Below, piece by piece: positions 25,275-33,176 of a stretch of DNA of 64,000 bases (position 1 is its first letter; every line of letters begins with the position of its first letter). This DNA is from SLSG01 sp964477035. Its GTDB lineage: Bacteria; Bacteroidota; Bacteroidia; Bacteroidales; UBA7960. The notes beneath the pieces are model-generated. The model saw only the letters and a list, made by a program, of their open reading frames with translations, searched no databases and was not told where the DNA came from. Position numbers and translations under genes: made by a program. The stretch is taken from the NCBI GenBank assembly GCA_964477035.1, contig CAYZCW010000002.1, forward strand, positions 186,001 through 250,000. Reading direction: 5' to 3'.

Positions 25275-26054
25275 ATGAGTGATAAACCACCGATGACCAT
25301 CACTTTCCTGGGAACAGGAACCTCCACAGGGGTTCCCGTCGTGGCATGCGACTGCCTGGTGTGCACCAGCCAGGACAGACGGGATCACAGGCTCAGGACT
25401 TCCGCCATGGTGGAGGTCGGAGCACTCAGGCTCATCATCGATTGCGGCCCGGATTTCCGGTACCAGATGATCCGGGAAAAGGTCGATGACATCTCGGCGA
25501 TTTTGTTTACCCATGGACACCGGGACCATATTGCCGGGCTGGACGATGTGAGGGCCTTCAACTACGTTTTGAACAAGACGGTGGATGTCTTTGCCAGCCA
25601 ACAGGTCATCGACGCCATCTGCAAGGAATTTCCATACATCCTCACGGAGAAACGCTTCTTCGGGGCACCCCAGCTTCAGTTCCACATCATAGAGAATGAG
25701 CCCTTCATGGTCGGGGCGCTCCCTGTACAACCGATCCAGGTCCTCCACAACCAAATGCATGTGTTTGGATTCCGGATCGGTCCATTCGCCTACATTACGG
25801 ACGCCAGCCACATTCCGGCTGAGGAGAAAGAGAAGCTGAAAGGGCTCGAGGTGCTGGTCATTAATGCCCTGAGAAAATCCAAACACATCTCCCACTTTTC
25901 CCTGCAGGAGGCCATCGACCAGGTCACGGAGCTCCGGCCCGCCAGCGCCTATATTACCCACCTGAGCCATTTTATGGGCCTTCACCAAAGCATCGGGGAA
26001 CTCCTTCCGGAGAATGTTTTCCTGGCCTATGACGGGTTGAGAGTCAGCATTTAA
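25275..26054 (+). CDS. MBL-fold metallo-hydrolase, PhnP-like
   Basis: Metallo-beta-lactamase-fold hydrolase, 259 residues. Metal motif THGHRDHIAGLDD (about 76-88), further ligands in YITDASH and THLSHF near the C-terminus. The N-terminal FLGTGTSTGVPVVACDCLVC, with a two-Cys zinc-like site, resembles PhnP and related cyclic-phosphodiesterases. It sits between ribF (15 bp) and hydG. The family has no established role in hydrogenase assembly; the substrate is unknown. Confidence 0.85.
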   Translation: MSDKPPMTITFLGTGTSTGVPVVACDCLVCTSQDRRDHRLRTSAMVEVGALRLIIDCGPDFRYQMIREKVDDISAILFTHGHRDHIAGLDDVRAFNYVLNKTVDVFASQQVIDAICKEFPYILTEKRFFGAPQLQFHIIENEPFMVGALPVQPIQVLHNQMHVFGFRIGPFAYITDASHIPAEEKEKLKGLEVLVINALRKSKHISHFSLQEAIDQVTELRPASAYITHLSHFMGLHQSIGELLPENVFLAYDGLRVSI

Positions 26055-26080
26055 GTATTTAAGGTATTTAAAGTATTTAA
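26053..26080. repeat. three short tandem GTATTTAA-type repeats before hydG
   Basis: Directly after the MBL-fold stop codon, AAGTATTT, AAGGTATTT and AAAGTATTT run in tandem (8-9 base period), followed by AAAT. The AT-rich block lies about 55 bp upstream of the hydG -7 element, where upstream promoter elements or a regulator could bind. Confidence 0.5.
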
Positions 26081-26132
26081 ATCGGCTATTGCTTTTTTGA
26101 TTCCGGGCACCCGGATCTCCGAAAAGATTCAT

Positions 26133-26140
26133 TAATTTTG
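26133..26140 (+). promoter_or_regulatory. candidate hydG promoter, -7 element
   Basis: TAATTTTG matches the consensus TAnnTTTG. A start about 7 bases later gives a leader of roughly 15 bases to ATG 26162. The element overlaps the upstream TTG (26138), arguing that this TTG is not the hydG start. No -33 TTG at normal spacing. Confidence 0.5.
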
Positions 26141-26161
26141 ACATACCAATATTCCCCTTTC

Positions 26162-27595
26162 ATGATTTACAAACCTCAGACATACAGGATCAGGGATCAA
26201 AGGATGAAGCCCTTTATAGATCCCGGCGAGATCTGGGATTACCTGCGGAATGTCAAAGCAGACAAGCAACGGGTGAGGGACATCATCCAGGCCTCACTCG
26301 AAAAGAACCGGCTGTCACTGGAAGAAACGGCCGTCCTGATCAATACCACGGACCCCGCCCTGATCGAGGAGATCAAGGAAGGAGCGCGCACCCTGAAAGA
26401 AAAGGTCTACGGAGAACGCATTGTGCTGTTTGCCCCGCTCTATGTGGGCGACTTATGCACCAACAACTGCCAGTATTGCGGTTTCCGCTCCACAAACAAG
26501 GAGGTCAAGCGGCTCACATTAAGTGCTGATGAACTTGTAACCGAAACCAAGGCATTGATTGACCAGGGGCACAAGCGGTTGATCCTCGTTTACGGGGAAC
26601 ATCCAAAATACTCCCCGGAATTCATTGCCGAGACAGTGCGCCTCGTCTACGGCGTAAAGCACGGCAACGGGGAAATCAGGAGGGTGAATATCAATGCGGC
26701 GCCATTGGATATACAGGGTTTCAGGACAGTAAAAGATGCCGGGATCGGCACCTACCAGATCTTTCAGGAAACCTACCATGAACCAACTTATGCGAAGGTC
26801 CACCTGGGCGGGGTCAAGCGCAATTATGACTGGCGGCTTACGGCCCTGGACCGGGCCCAGGAGGCAGGGATTGATGATGTGGGCATCGGAGCCCTTTTCG
26901 GTCTTTACGACTGGCGTTTCGAGGTCATGGGGCTGGTCCGGCACGTCAATCATTTCGAGGCAGTCTATAAGGTGGGCCCCCACACCATTTCCTTCCCGCG
27001 CATCCAGAATGCCCTGTCGTTAAATATCGATAAGGCCCATATCGTCGGTGACGATGAATTCGTGCGCCTGGTGGCCATCCTTCGCCTGGCAGTGCCTTAC
27101 ACCGGGATGATCCTGACGGCCAGGGAGCCTGCCCATACCCGGGACCAGGTCCTTCGCTTCGGGGTATCCCAGATTGATGGCGGCACCAACCTGGAACTGG
27201 GGGGCTACTCCAAGGGCAAAAATGAAGGACAGGATCAGGACCTGAGCATGGAACAATTTCAGATCAACGACACCCGTTCCCTGAACGAGATCATGGATGA
27301 GCTGATCCGGACCGGTTACATTCCCTCTTTTTGTACCGCATGCTACAGGCTTGGAAGAACCGGTGAGCACTTCATGGAGTTTTCTGTTCCGGGGTTTATC
27401 AAACGCTATTGTTCACCCAATGCCTTGCTGACATTTGCTGAATACCTCGAAGACTATGCCCCTGAAAAAACCAAAGCAGCGGGTTATGAGCTGATTGCAC
27501 GGAAAATGGACGAATTGTCCCGGTCACAGAAAACCGACCGCCTGGAGCAGAAACTGCAGGAAATCAAACACGGTAAACGCGATCTGTATTTTTAA
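26162..27595 (+). CDS. hydG: [FeFe]-hydrogenase H-cluster radical SAM maturase HydG
   Basis: Radical SAM tyrosine lyase that makes the CO and CN ligands of the H-cluster; 477 residues. The SAM cluster motif is C-x3-C-x2-C in CTNNCQYCGF. The C-terminal motif specific to HydG and absent from ThiH, C-x2-C-x22-C, is intact (FCTAC ... KRYCSP), with exactly 22 residues between. I chose ATG 26162 because the longer TTG start falls inside the promoter element. HydE and HydF are not in the window and must lie elsewhere if the enzyme is active. Followed after 10 bp by the TM1266-like genes. Confidence 0.95.
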   Translation: MIYKPQTYRIRDQRMKPFIDPGEIWDYLRNVKADKQRVRDIIQASLEKNRLSLEETAVLINTTDPALIEEIKEGARTLKEKVYGERIVLFAPLYVGDLCTNNCQYCGFRSTNKEVKRLTLSADELVTETKALIDQGHKRLILVYGEHPKYSPEFIAETVRLVYGVKHGNGEIRRVNINAAPLDIQGFRTVKDAGIGTYQIFQETYHEPTYAKVHLGGVKRNYDWRLTALDRAQEAGIDDVGIGALFGLYDWRFEVMGLVRHVNHFEAVYKVGPHTISFPRIQNALSLNIDKAHIVGDDEFVRLVAILRLAVPYTGMILTAREPAHTRDQVLRFGVSQIDGGTNLELGGYSKGKNEGQDQDLSMEQFQINDTRSLNEIMDELIRTGYIPSFCTACYRLGRTGEHFMEFSVPGFIKRYCSPNALLTFAEYLEDYAPEKTKAAGYELIARKMDELSRSQKTDRLEQKLQEIKHGKRDLYF

Positions 27596-27605
27596 ATCTA
27601 AGGCC

Positions 27606-27866
27606 ATGCAACAAACCATGATCATGGGTATTTTGGTATATGACCGCATCAAAGAAGCCGGTCTGACCCAGAAGGTCCTCTCCAGACATGCCCGGACCAT
27701 CCGAACCCGCCTGGGATTTCACGAGCTGTCGGCTGATGTGTGCAGCAGGGTGGGCACGATCCTGCTCGTGCTGCAGGGGGATCCCGCAGCGTGGGACCTG
27801 CTGGAAAAGGAACTGCTTGAGATTGGCGGCATCGAAATCCGCAAAATGCAATTCGAACACCATTAA
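27606..27866 (+). CDS. TM1266-type putative iron-only hydrogenase system regulator (copy 1)
   Basis: Small ACT-like ferredoxin-fold protein of 86 residues in the TM1266 (NikR C-terminal-like) family, often found beside hydrogenase maturation genes and called a regulator on that basis only. Seen: MGILVYDR, RTRLGFHE and a closing IEIRKMQFEH strand. It starts 10 bp after hydG. An upstream open frame exists, but ATG 27606 matches where the fold begins. Biochemical role unknown. Confidence 0.8.
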   Translation: MQQTMIMGILVYDRIKEAGLTQKVLSRHARTIRTRLGFHELSADVCSRVGTILLVLQGDPAAWDLLEKELLEIGGIEIRKMQFEHH

Positions 27867-27876
27867 AACCAGAAAT

Positions 27877-28128
27877 ATGTCATCAATCAGGGTATTGGGC
27901 GTGCTGGTCAGGGAACCCGGCCAGGCAGCCCTGGAGGTCCAGAAAGTCCTCACCAAATACGGCTGTACCATAAAAACCCGCCTCGGCCTGAACGAGCTGG
28001 AAAACGAGAACCTGCCGGGAAGCGGGCTGATCCTGTTGGAGCTGATGGGGGAGGAAACGGAATGTATCCGGCTGGAAAATGACCTGCTCGCCATCCCTGA
28101 CGTGACAGTACAAAAAATGCTATTCTAA
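27877..28128 (+). CDS. TM1266-type putative iron-only hydrogenase system regulator (copy 2)
   Basis: An 83-residue paralogue of the preceding gene, 10 bp downstream, with the same plan: VLGVLVREPG, TIKTRLGLNE, LILLELMGEE and VTVQKMLF. The two share the TRLG-x2-E segment but diverge elsewhere, so the duplication is not recent. They may form a heterodimer, since the fold commonly oligomerises through its sheet. Role unknown. Confidence 0.8.
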   Translation: MSSIRVLGVLVREPGQAALEVQKVLTKYGCTIKTRLGLNELENENLPGSGLILLELMGEETECIRLENDLLAIPDVTVQKMLF

Positions 28129-28148
28129 GCCCTGCCTCACCGGAGGGG

Positions 28149-28166
28149 ATAAAGACAACGCTTTAT
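28149..28166. promoter_or_regulatory. short inverted repeat over the rrf2 start
   Basis: ATAAAG-ACAACG-CTTTAT: perfect 6-bp arms with a 6-base centre, the right arm running into the start codon of the Rrf2 gene at 28165. It could be an autoregulatory site or a small hairpin masking the start; length alone does not rule out chance. Confidence 0.3.
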
Positions 28167-28587
28167 GGCCAGACTCGTCCAACTTTCCGAGGCAGCCTCC
28201 CTGGGCCTTCATTCCATGGTGCTGATCGCCCAGGCCGGACACCATGTGAACGTCAACGTCCTGTCAGAACGTATGGGGGCTTCCCGGAACCACCTTGCCA
28301 AGGTCCTCCAGCTCCTGGTGAAGCACAACTTCCTCCGTTCGGTCCGCGGACCCAATGGGGGCTTTGTTCTCAACAAGCCACCTTCCGACATCACCATCCT
28401 GGATATATACGAAGCCATAGAGGGCAGGATAGACACCCCCCAGTGCCCGATGGACAAACAAGTCTGCCCTTTCAACAAATGCCTGATGGGCGGCCTGGTC
28501 AGGGACGTGACACTTCAGTTTAAATCCTATTTTGAGAAACAAACCCTGGAGCGGTTCATCAATGAACCTCAAAGGCCGGGAGACTGA
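28165..28587 (+). CDS. Rrf2-family transcriptional regulator
   Basis: Winged-helix regulator of 140 residues in the Rrf2/IscR/NsrR family. DNA-binding part: VLSERMGASRNHLAKVLQLL (about 34-53) and SVRGPNGGFVL. Three cysteines in a C-x6-C-x4-C cluster (CPMDKQVCPFNKC, about 93-105) suggest an Fe-S or redox-sensing site as in NsrR/RsrR. Last regulator of the hydrogenase island, so a second redox input beside Rex is likely; its operator is unknown. Confidence 0.88.
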   Translation: MARLVQLSEAASLGLHSMVLIAQAGHHVNVNVLSERMGASRNHLAKVLQLLVKHNFLRSVRGPNGGFVLNKPPSDITILDIYEAIEGRIDTPQCPMDKQVCPFNKCLMGGLVRDVTLQFKSYFEKQTLERFINEPQRPGD

Positions 28588-28605
28588 CACAGGCTGAGAA
28601 TCCTG

Positions 28606-28630
28606 CCTGCAGGCCATGGGTGCCTGCAGG
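28606..28630. repeat. GC-rich hairpin between rrf2 and dxs
   Basis: Perfect 9-bp arms CCTGCAGGC and GCCTGCAGG around the loop CATGGGT, in the 75-bp gap. There is no T tract after it, so it is not a standard terminator. It may mark an mRNA processing or stability boundary between the hydrogenase operon and dxs. Confidence 0.45.
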
Positions 28631-28662
28631 GACGGCCCGGACAGCATACAGACAAAAGCAGT

Positions 28663-30618
28663 ATGGGACTTGATGCAGGTTCATTGTTGCAGCGCATACA
28701 ATCCCCGGCAGACCTGAAAGGACTGGATAAGCAACAGCTTGTTTCCCTTTGCGGGGAGCTCAGGCAGTTCATCATCGAGGCGGTCAGCCTCAACCCCGGC
28801 CATTTCGGGGCCAGCCTGGGCGTGGTGGAGCTGACTGTGGCGATCCACCATGTATTCAACACCCCCCACGACCGCCTGATATGGGATGTGGGTCACCAGG
28901 CTTATGCCCATAAAATATTGACCGGCCGGCGTGAACGGTTCCACACCAACAGAAAGTACGGGGGGATCAGCGGTTTTCCGAAACGAAGCGAAAGCCCCTA
29001 CGACAGTTTCGGGACAGGGCATTCATCCACCAGCATTTCGGCCGCCCTGGGCATGGCCCTGGCATCCCGCCTGAAAGGGGAGGACCGGCAGCACATTGCG
29101 GTGATCGGGGACGGCAGCCTGACAGCCGGACTGGCCTTTGAAGGGCTCAACAATGCCGGGGCTTCGGGCGCGGACATCCTGGTCATTCTCAATGACAACG
29201 GCATGGCCATCGATGAGAATGTGGGGGCCCTGAAGGACTACCTGGCGGATGTATCTACTTCCCGGACCTATAACCGGATCAAGGATGAGGTATGGAAGGC
29301 CCTGGGTACGATCAGCCGGTACGGGCCCGATGCCCGCAGCATGATCCAGAAACTGGAACATGCCATAAAAACCACCCTGCTGAAGCAAAGCAATTTCTTT
29401 GAGTCCCTGAAGTTTCGCTATTTCGGACCGATCGACGGACACGATGTGCACCACCTGACACGCATCCTGTCCGACCTCAGGGACATTCGGGGGCCCAGGT
29501 TGTTGCATGTGATCACATGCAAAGGCAAGGGATTCCCCGAAGCCGAAAAACACAAGACCCGTTTTCACGCACCCGGGCTGTTTGACAAGGATACGGGGCA
29601 GATCCGCCCGCCCGATGAAGGGGGCAGGAACCGCCCCCGGTACCAGGATGTGTTTGGGAATACCCTGCTTGAACTGGCCCGTTCAAACCCCCGCATCGTG
29701 GGCATCACCCCTGCCATGCCGACCGGCTGTTCATTGAACATTCTCATGGGGGCCCTGCCTGAAAGGGCATTCGATGTCGGCATTGCAGAACAGCATGCAG
29801 TAACCTTTGCCGCAGGCCTTGCCGCAGAAGGTTTATTGCCCTACTGCAATGTGTATTCCAGCTTCTTCCAGCGGGCATACGATCAGTTCATCCACGATGT
29901 GGCGCTGCAGGGCCTTCCTGTGGTCTTCTGCCTGGACCGTGCCGGTCTTGTCGGAGAAGACGGCCCCACCCACCATGGTGCATTCGACCTGTCCTTCCTC
30001 CGGTGCATCCCCGGGGCCACCATTGCCGCCCCAAGGAATGCGGAAGAACTGCGCAACCTGATGTTTACCGCACAAAATGTAAAAACCGGCCCCTTTATCA
30101 TTCGATACCCCAGGGGCTGCAGCCCAGACCCGGATAGGCAGGGCCCGTTCAGAGAGCTTCCTGCAGGGAAGGGCGAAGCCCTGAGGGACGGCAAGGATGT
30201 GGCCGTATTGTCCGTGGGGCCGGTGGCTGAATATGCTGCAAAGGCCTGTGAGGAGCTGGAAAAAGAGGAAGGCCCTGGTGCGGCCCATTTTGATATGCGC
30301 TACATCAAACCCCTGGATGAGTTGTTGCTGCATGAGGTTTTTTCCCGGTTTTCAGGGATTCTTACCGTGGAGGACAATGCCTTGGCAGGCGGGTTCGGCA
30401 GCGCCGTACTCGAATTCATGGCCCACCACGGATACCAGAGCCAGGTTGTCCGGCTGGGCATTCCAGATGCTTTCGCCGGACAGGGAGGCCTGAAACAGCT
30501 CCACGCGGCCTGCGGCTTCGACCTGCAGGGCATCAAACGGGCCATCATCGCATTGGCAGAAAAATCCGGGACACACACCAGGGGAACAATGACCCTATCC
30601 AACAGCACCATCCGATGA
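28663..30618 (+). CDS. dxs: 1-deoxy-D-xylulose-5-phosphate synthase
   Basis: Thiamine-diphosphate enzyme condensing pyruvate and glyceraldehyde-3-phosphate, the first step of the MEP isoprenoid pathway. 651 residues, near family length. Seen: NPGHFGASLGVVELTVAIH, WDVGHQAYAHKILTGR, the ThDP motif VIGDGSLTAGLAFEGLNNAG and FDVGIAEQHAVTFAAGLA, with a transketolase C-terminal domain. Just downstream of the hydrogenase island after a hairpin; overlaps the ZIP gene by 4 bases. Confidence 0.96.
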   Translation: MGLDAGSLLQRIQSPADLKGLDKQQLVSLCGELRQFIIEAVSLNPGHFGASLGVVELTVAIHHVFNTPHDRLIWDVGHQAYAHKILTGRRERFHTNRKYGGISGFPKRSESPYDSFGTGHSSTSISAALGMALASRLKGEDRQHIAVIGDGSLTAGLAFEGLNNAGASGADILVILNDNGMAIDENVGALKDYLADVSTSRTYNRIKDEVWKALGTISRYGPDARSMIQKLEHAIKTTLLKQSNFFESLKFRYFGPIDGHDVHHLTRILSDLRDIRGPRLLHVITCKGKGFPEAEKHKTRFHAPGLFDKDTGQIRPPDEGGRNRPRYQDVFGNTLLELARSNPRIVGITPAMPTGCSLNILMGALPERAFDVGIAEQHAVTFAAGLAAEGLLPYCNVYSSFFQRAYDQFIHDVALQGLPVVFCLDRAGLVGEDGPTHHGAFDLSFLRCIPGATIAAPRNAEELRNLMFTAQNVKTGPFIIRYPRGCSPDPDRQGPFRELPAGKGEALRDGKDVAVLSVGPVAEYAAKACEELEKEEGPGAAHFDMRYIKPLDELLLHEVFSRFSGILTVEDNALAGGFGSAVLEFMAHHGYQSQVVRLGIPDAFAGQGGLKQLHAACGFDLQGIKRAIIALAEKSGTHTRGTMTLSNSTIR

Positions 30619-31520
30619 ACCTTTTAAGCCTAATCGCCAACCACCAGGATTACCTGATTGCCTTCGGGCTGACCCTGTTTGCCGGGTTGTCCACGGGCAT
30701 CGGAAGCGCCATCGCCTTTTTCACAAGGCGCACCAACCCCAAATTCCTTTCCGTGGCGCTCGGTTTTTCGGCCGGCGTCATGATCTATATCTCCTTCGTG
30801 GAAATATTCATTAAAGCCCGCGGGATCCTGCAGGGGGAGATGGGGCCCCAGATGGGATATCTGGTGACCATCCTGGCTTTTTTCACCGGGATGGTCCTGA
30901 TTGCGGTGATTGACAAACTCGTTCCGGCTTTTGAGAATCCCCATGAATTAAAGAAGGTGGAAGACTTCGAACTGGGAGACGGGCCCGGCCACGAGGAAGA
31001 CGGAGACGCATCCCTGACCATGCGCAGGGCCCTTAAGGAGCGTCAGGCCAGGGACCTGAAACGACGCATCCGGCTTTACCGGATGGGGGTTTTATCGGCC
31101 GTGGCCATTGCCGTCCATAATTTTCCGGAGGGACTTGCCACCTTTCTGACAGCATTGCAGGACATCAAACTGGGACTTCCCATAGCCATTGCCATCGCCA
31201 TCCACAACATCCCTGAAGGGATTGCCGTTTCCGTTCCCATCTACCATGCCACCGGCAGCAGGCGCAAAGCCTTCAAATTTTCTTTCCTTTCAGGCCTGGC
31301 CGAACCCCTGGGAGCCCTCGTCGGATTCCTGCTTCTGCTGCCGTTTATGAACGACCTGGTTTTCGGGTTCATGTTTGCCGCTGTGGCAGGGATCATGGTG
31401 TTTATCTCGATAGACAACCTCCTGCCTGCGGCCAGGGAATACGGGGAGCCGCATCTGTCTCTCTATGGCCTGATGGCCGGCATGGGCCTGATGGCTGTCA
31501 GCCTGGTGCTTCTGCTTTAG
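30615..31520 (+). CDS. ZIP-family divalent metal transporter (ZupT-like)
   Basis: Membrane protein of 301 residues with about eight helices. ZIP metal-site signatures lie in helices IV and V: AVHNFPEGLATF (about 167-178) and AIHNIPEGIAVS (about 196-207), the pattern of ZupT. Import of zinc, iron or manganese is expected; iron would serve the hydrogenase, but specificity cannot be read from sequence. A charged loop (about 115-150, EDFELGDGPGHEEDGD) may bind metal. ATGA overlap with dxs; the end overlaps the convergent aminotransferase gene by 4 bases. Confidence 0.9.
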   Translation: MNLLSLIANHQDYLIAFGLTLFAGLSTGIGSAIAFFTRRTNPKFLSVALGFSAGVMIYISFVEIFIKARGILQGEMGPQMGYLVTILAFFTGMVLIAVIDKLVPAFENPHELKKVEDFELGDGPGHEEDGDASLTMRRALKERQARDLKRRIRLYRMGVLSAVAIAVHNFPEGLATFLTALQDIKLGLPIAIAIAIHNIPEGIAVSVPIYHATGSRRKAFKFSFLSGLAEPLGALVGFLLLLPFMNDLVFGFMFAAVAGIMVFISIDNLLPAAREYGEPHLSLYGLMAGMGLMAVSLVLLL

Positions 31521-32362
31521 TGCGCCAGCGCCCTGAGGCGATCCATGAGGGCAGCCGGAACGTGCCTGCTGTACTGCCGGTGGCGGAATCTCCCCACCCA
31601 GGCAATTCCCTGGATGGTATTGGTCAGAAACAAGCCGTCGGCTTGCTCCAGTTCCGCCAGGGTCAGCGGGACTTCCTTCACAGCAAGTCCCTGATCATGT
31701 GCCAGTTCCCTCACAATGCCCCGCATGACCCCGTCCACACAGGCCTGGTCCAGACCCGGGGTCAGGAGCAGGTTGTTTTTCACGGCAAAGACATTGGAGC
31801 TGCTTGCCTCGGCTATATGACCCAGATGATTGAGTACCAGGCAGTCATCAAGCTGCTCTGCGGTTTTATAAAGAGATGCCATGACCAGTACGAGGGCACT
31901 GGAGGATTTCAGGTTGGACAGGGGGCCCGGCGCCTTGCCGAAATCCGGAAAGATGCCGATGCGCAATCCCTTTTCATTGAGCGAGTATGAGGGGCCAGCC
32001 AGTTTTTCTGATTCAATCAGGAAGGAAGCCCGGTTGGTGGCGGGTGTGTAAAAGCCACCGTCCCTGCGAAAGAGGGACAGGCGTACGCGTACTGCCCCGC
32101 CTTCCGGGTGGTTCCTCCGGCAGATTTCCCCCACCAGATCCTGAATGGCCGCTGCATGCAGGCTGGCTGGCAGGATCATCTGCAGGACGGAAGCCCCCCT
32201 TCTGAGCCTGTTCCAGTGCCTGTCGGCCCACAGGACACGCCCTTCATGCACACGGATGGTCTCAAACAAACCGTCCCCGTATCTGAATGCCCGGTTGGAC
32301 GGCTTCAACAGGCAATCTTCAGAGGGGATGAACTCCCCGTCAAAACAGCTGACTGGCTCCAT
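31517..32362 (-). CDS. class IV PLP aminotransferase (PabC/IlvE-like)
   Basis: Fold-type IV PLP enzyme, 281 residues. Seen: FRYGDGLFETIRVHEG near residue 27, the PLP lysine in NLKSSSAL (about 154), and NHLGHIAEASSSNVFAV near 185. Aminodeoxychorismate lyase (folate synthesis) and branched-chain aminotransferase share these features; the length fits PabC-like enzymes. No pabB is adjacent. Confidence 0.85.
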   Translation of the reverse strand: MEPVSCFDGEFIPSEDCLLKPSNRAFRYGDGLFETIRVHEGRVLWADRHWNRLRRGASVLQMILPASLHAAAIQDLVGEICRRNHPEGGAVRVRLSLFRRDGGFYTPATNRASFLIESEKLAGPSYSLNEKGLRIGIFPDFGKAPGPLSNLKSSSALVLVMASLYKTAEQLDDCLVLNHLGHIAEASSSNVFAVKNNLLLTPGLDQACVDGVMRGIVRELAHDQGLAVKEVPLTLAELEQADGLFLTNTIQGIAWVGRFRHRQYSRHVPAALMDRLRALAH

Positions 32363-32384
32363 GGATTGTTTTAGTTGGTTCCTG

Positions 32385-32392
32385 CAAAGGTA
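32385..32392 (-). promoter_or_regulatory. candidate promoter of the aminotransferase gene (-7)
   Basis: The minus strand reads TACCTTTG, matching TAnnTTTG, 23 bases before the ATG, giving a leader of about 16 bases. No clear -33 element. Confidence 0.45.
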
Positions 32393-32498
32393 TGGATTTC
32401 CCCGATTGTCGGCCAGCGACTCCTGGCATGCAGCGGCTGATGGTTTATCCAGAAACGGGAAAGGATGCCGGCAAGGAGAATTTGCTTATTTTCGTCGG

Positions 32499-33176
32499 AT
32501 GGAATCGACCACCGAATGCATCCTGTGGGACTGGAACGGCACCCTGCTCGATGACACAGCCGCCTGCCTTGAAGGAATAAACCGCCTGCTTATCCGGAGG
32601 GACCTCCCATCGCTGGATCTGGACCGTTACCGGGACATTTTTACTTTTCCCGTGATTGAATACTATCGGGCTGCGGGTTTTGACTTTTCGAAGGAGCCGT
32701 TCGAAATACCGGCCCTTGAATTCATTAACGAATACCACAGGCTGCTGCCAGGGGCGCCCCTGTTTAACGATGTGGAAAGGGTGCTGTCGGCCTTGCAGGC
32801 CCGCCGGTGCAGGCAGTTCATCCTGTCTGCGATGGAACAGCAGGCACTGCTGGAGTCCGTTGACAAAAGAGGCATCCGGGGCTATTTTGAGGGCATATAC
32901 GGCATCGGGAACCATCTGGCCTTTTCCAAGATGCAACGAGGCCGGGAGTTGTTGCGTGAAAATGACATCTACCCGGACAGGTCTCTCCTGATCGGAGACA
33001 CCCTTCACGACAGGCAGGTGGCCCATGAACTGGGACTGGAAGCCATCCTGGTGTCAAGGGGACACCAGAGCAGGTCCAGGCTGGTGAACGGGATGGATCG
33101 GGTGTTCGGCAACCTGCTGGAAGTGATGGAATACCTCCTGCAGGGGACACACCGGAACCACCCGGGGCCTCAGTAG
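32499..33176 (+). CDS. HAD-superfamily hydrolase, phosphoglycolate phosphatase-like
   Basis: Haloacid dehalogenase-fold protein, 225 residues from ATG 32499 (the open frame extends upstream without homology). Motif I is DWNGTLLDD (about residues 11-19): the second Asp of the usual DxDxT is Asn, so the usual general acid is missing although the nucleophile remains. Motif II lies near FILSAMEQ and motif IV in LLIGDTLHDRQVA. Similar DWNGT proteins are common in bacteria; substrate unknown. The last 7 bases overlap the convergent S41 protease gene. Confidence 0.85.
   Translation: MESTTECILWDWNGTLLDDTAACLEGINRLLIRRDLPSLDLDRYRDIFTFPVIEYYRAAGFDFSKEPFEIPALEFINEYHRLLPGAPLFNDVERVLSALQARRCRQFILSAMEQQALLESVDKRGIRGYFEGIYGIGNHLAFSKMQRGRELLRENDIYPDRSLLIGDTLHDRQVAHELGLEAILVSRGHQSRSRLVNGMDRVFGNLLEVMEYLLQGTHRNHPGPQ

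Noticed and set aside
26138..26161. TTG 26138 as the hydG start
   Set aside because: It lies within the TAATTTTG promoter element; ATG 26162 fits the promoter and the family better.
12281..28587. Hydrogenase island as a recently acquired mobile element
   Set aside because: No integrase, transposase, tRNA junction or flanking repeats, and base composition looks like the surrounding genes.
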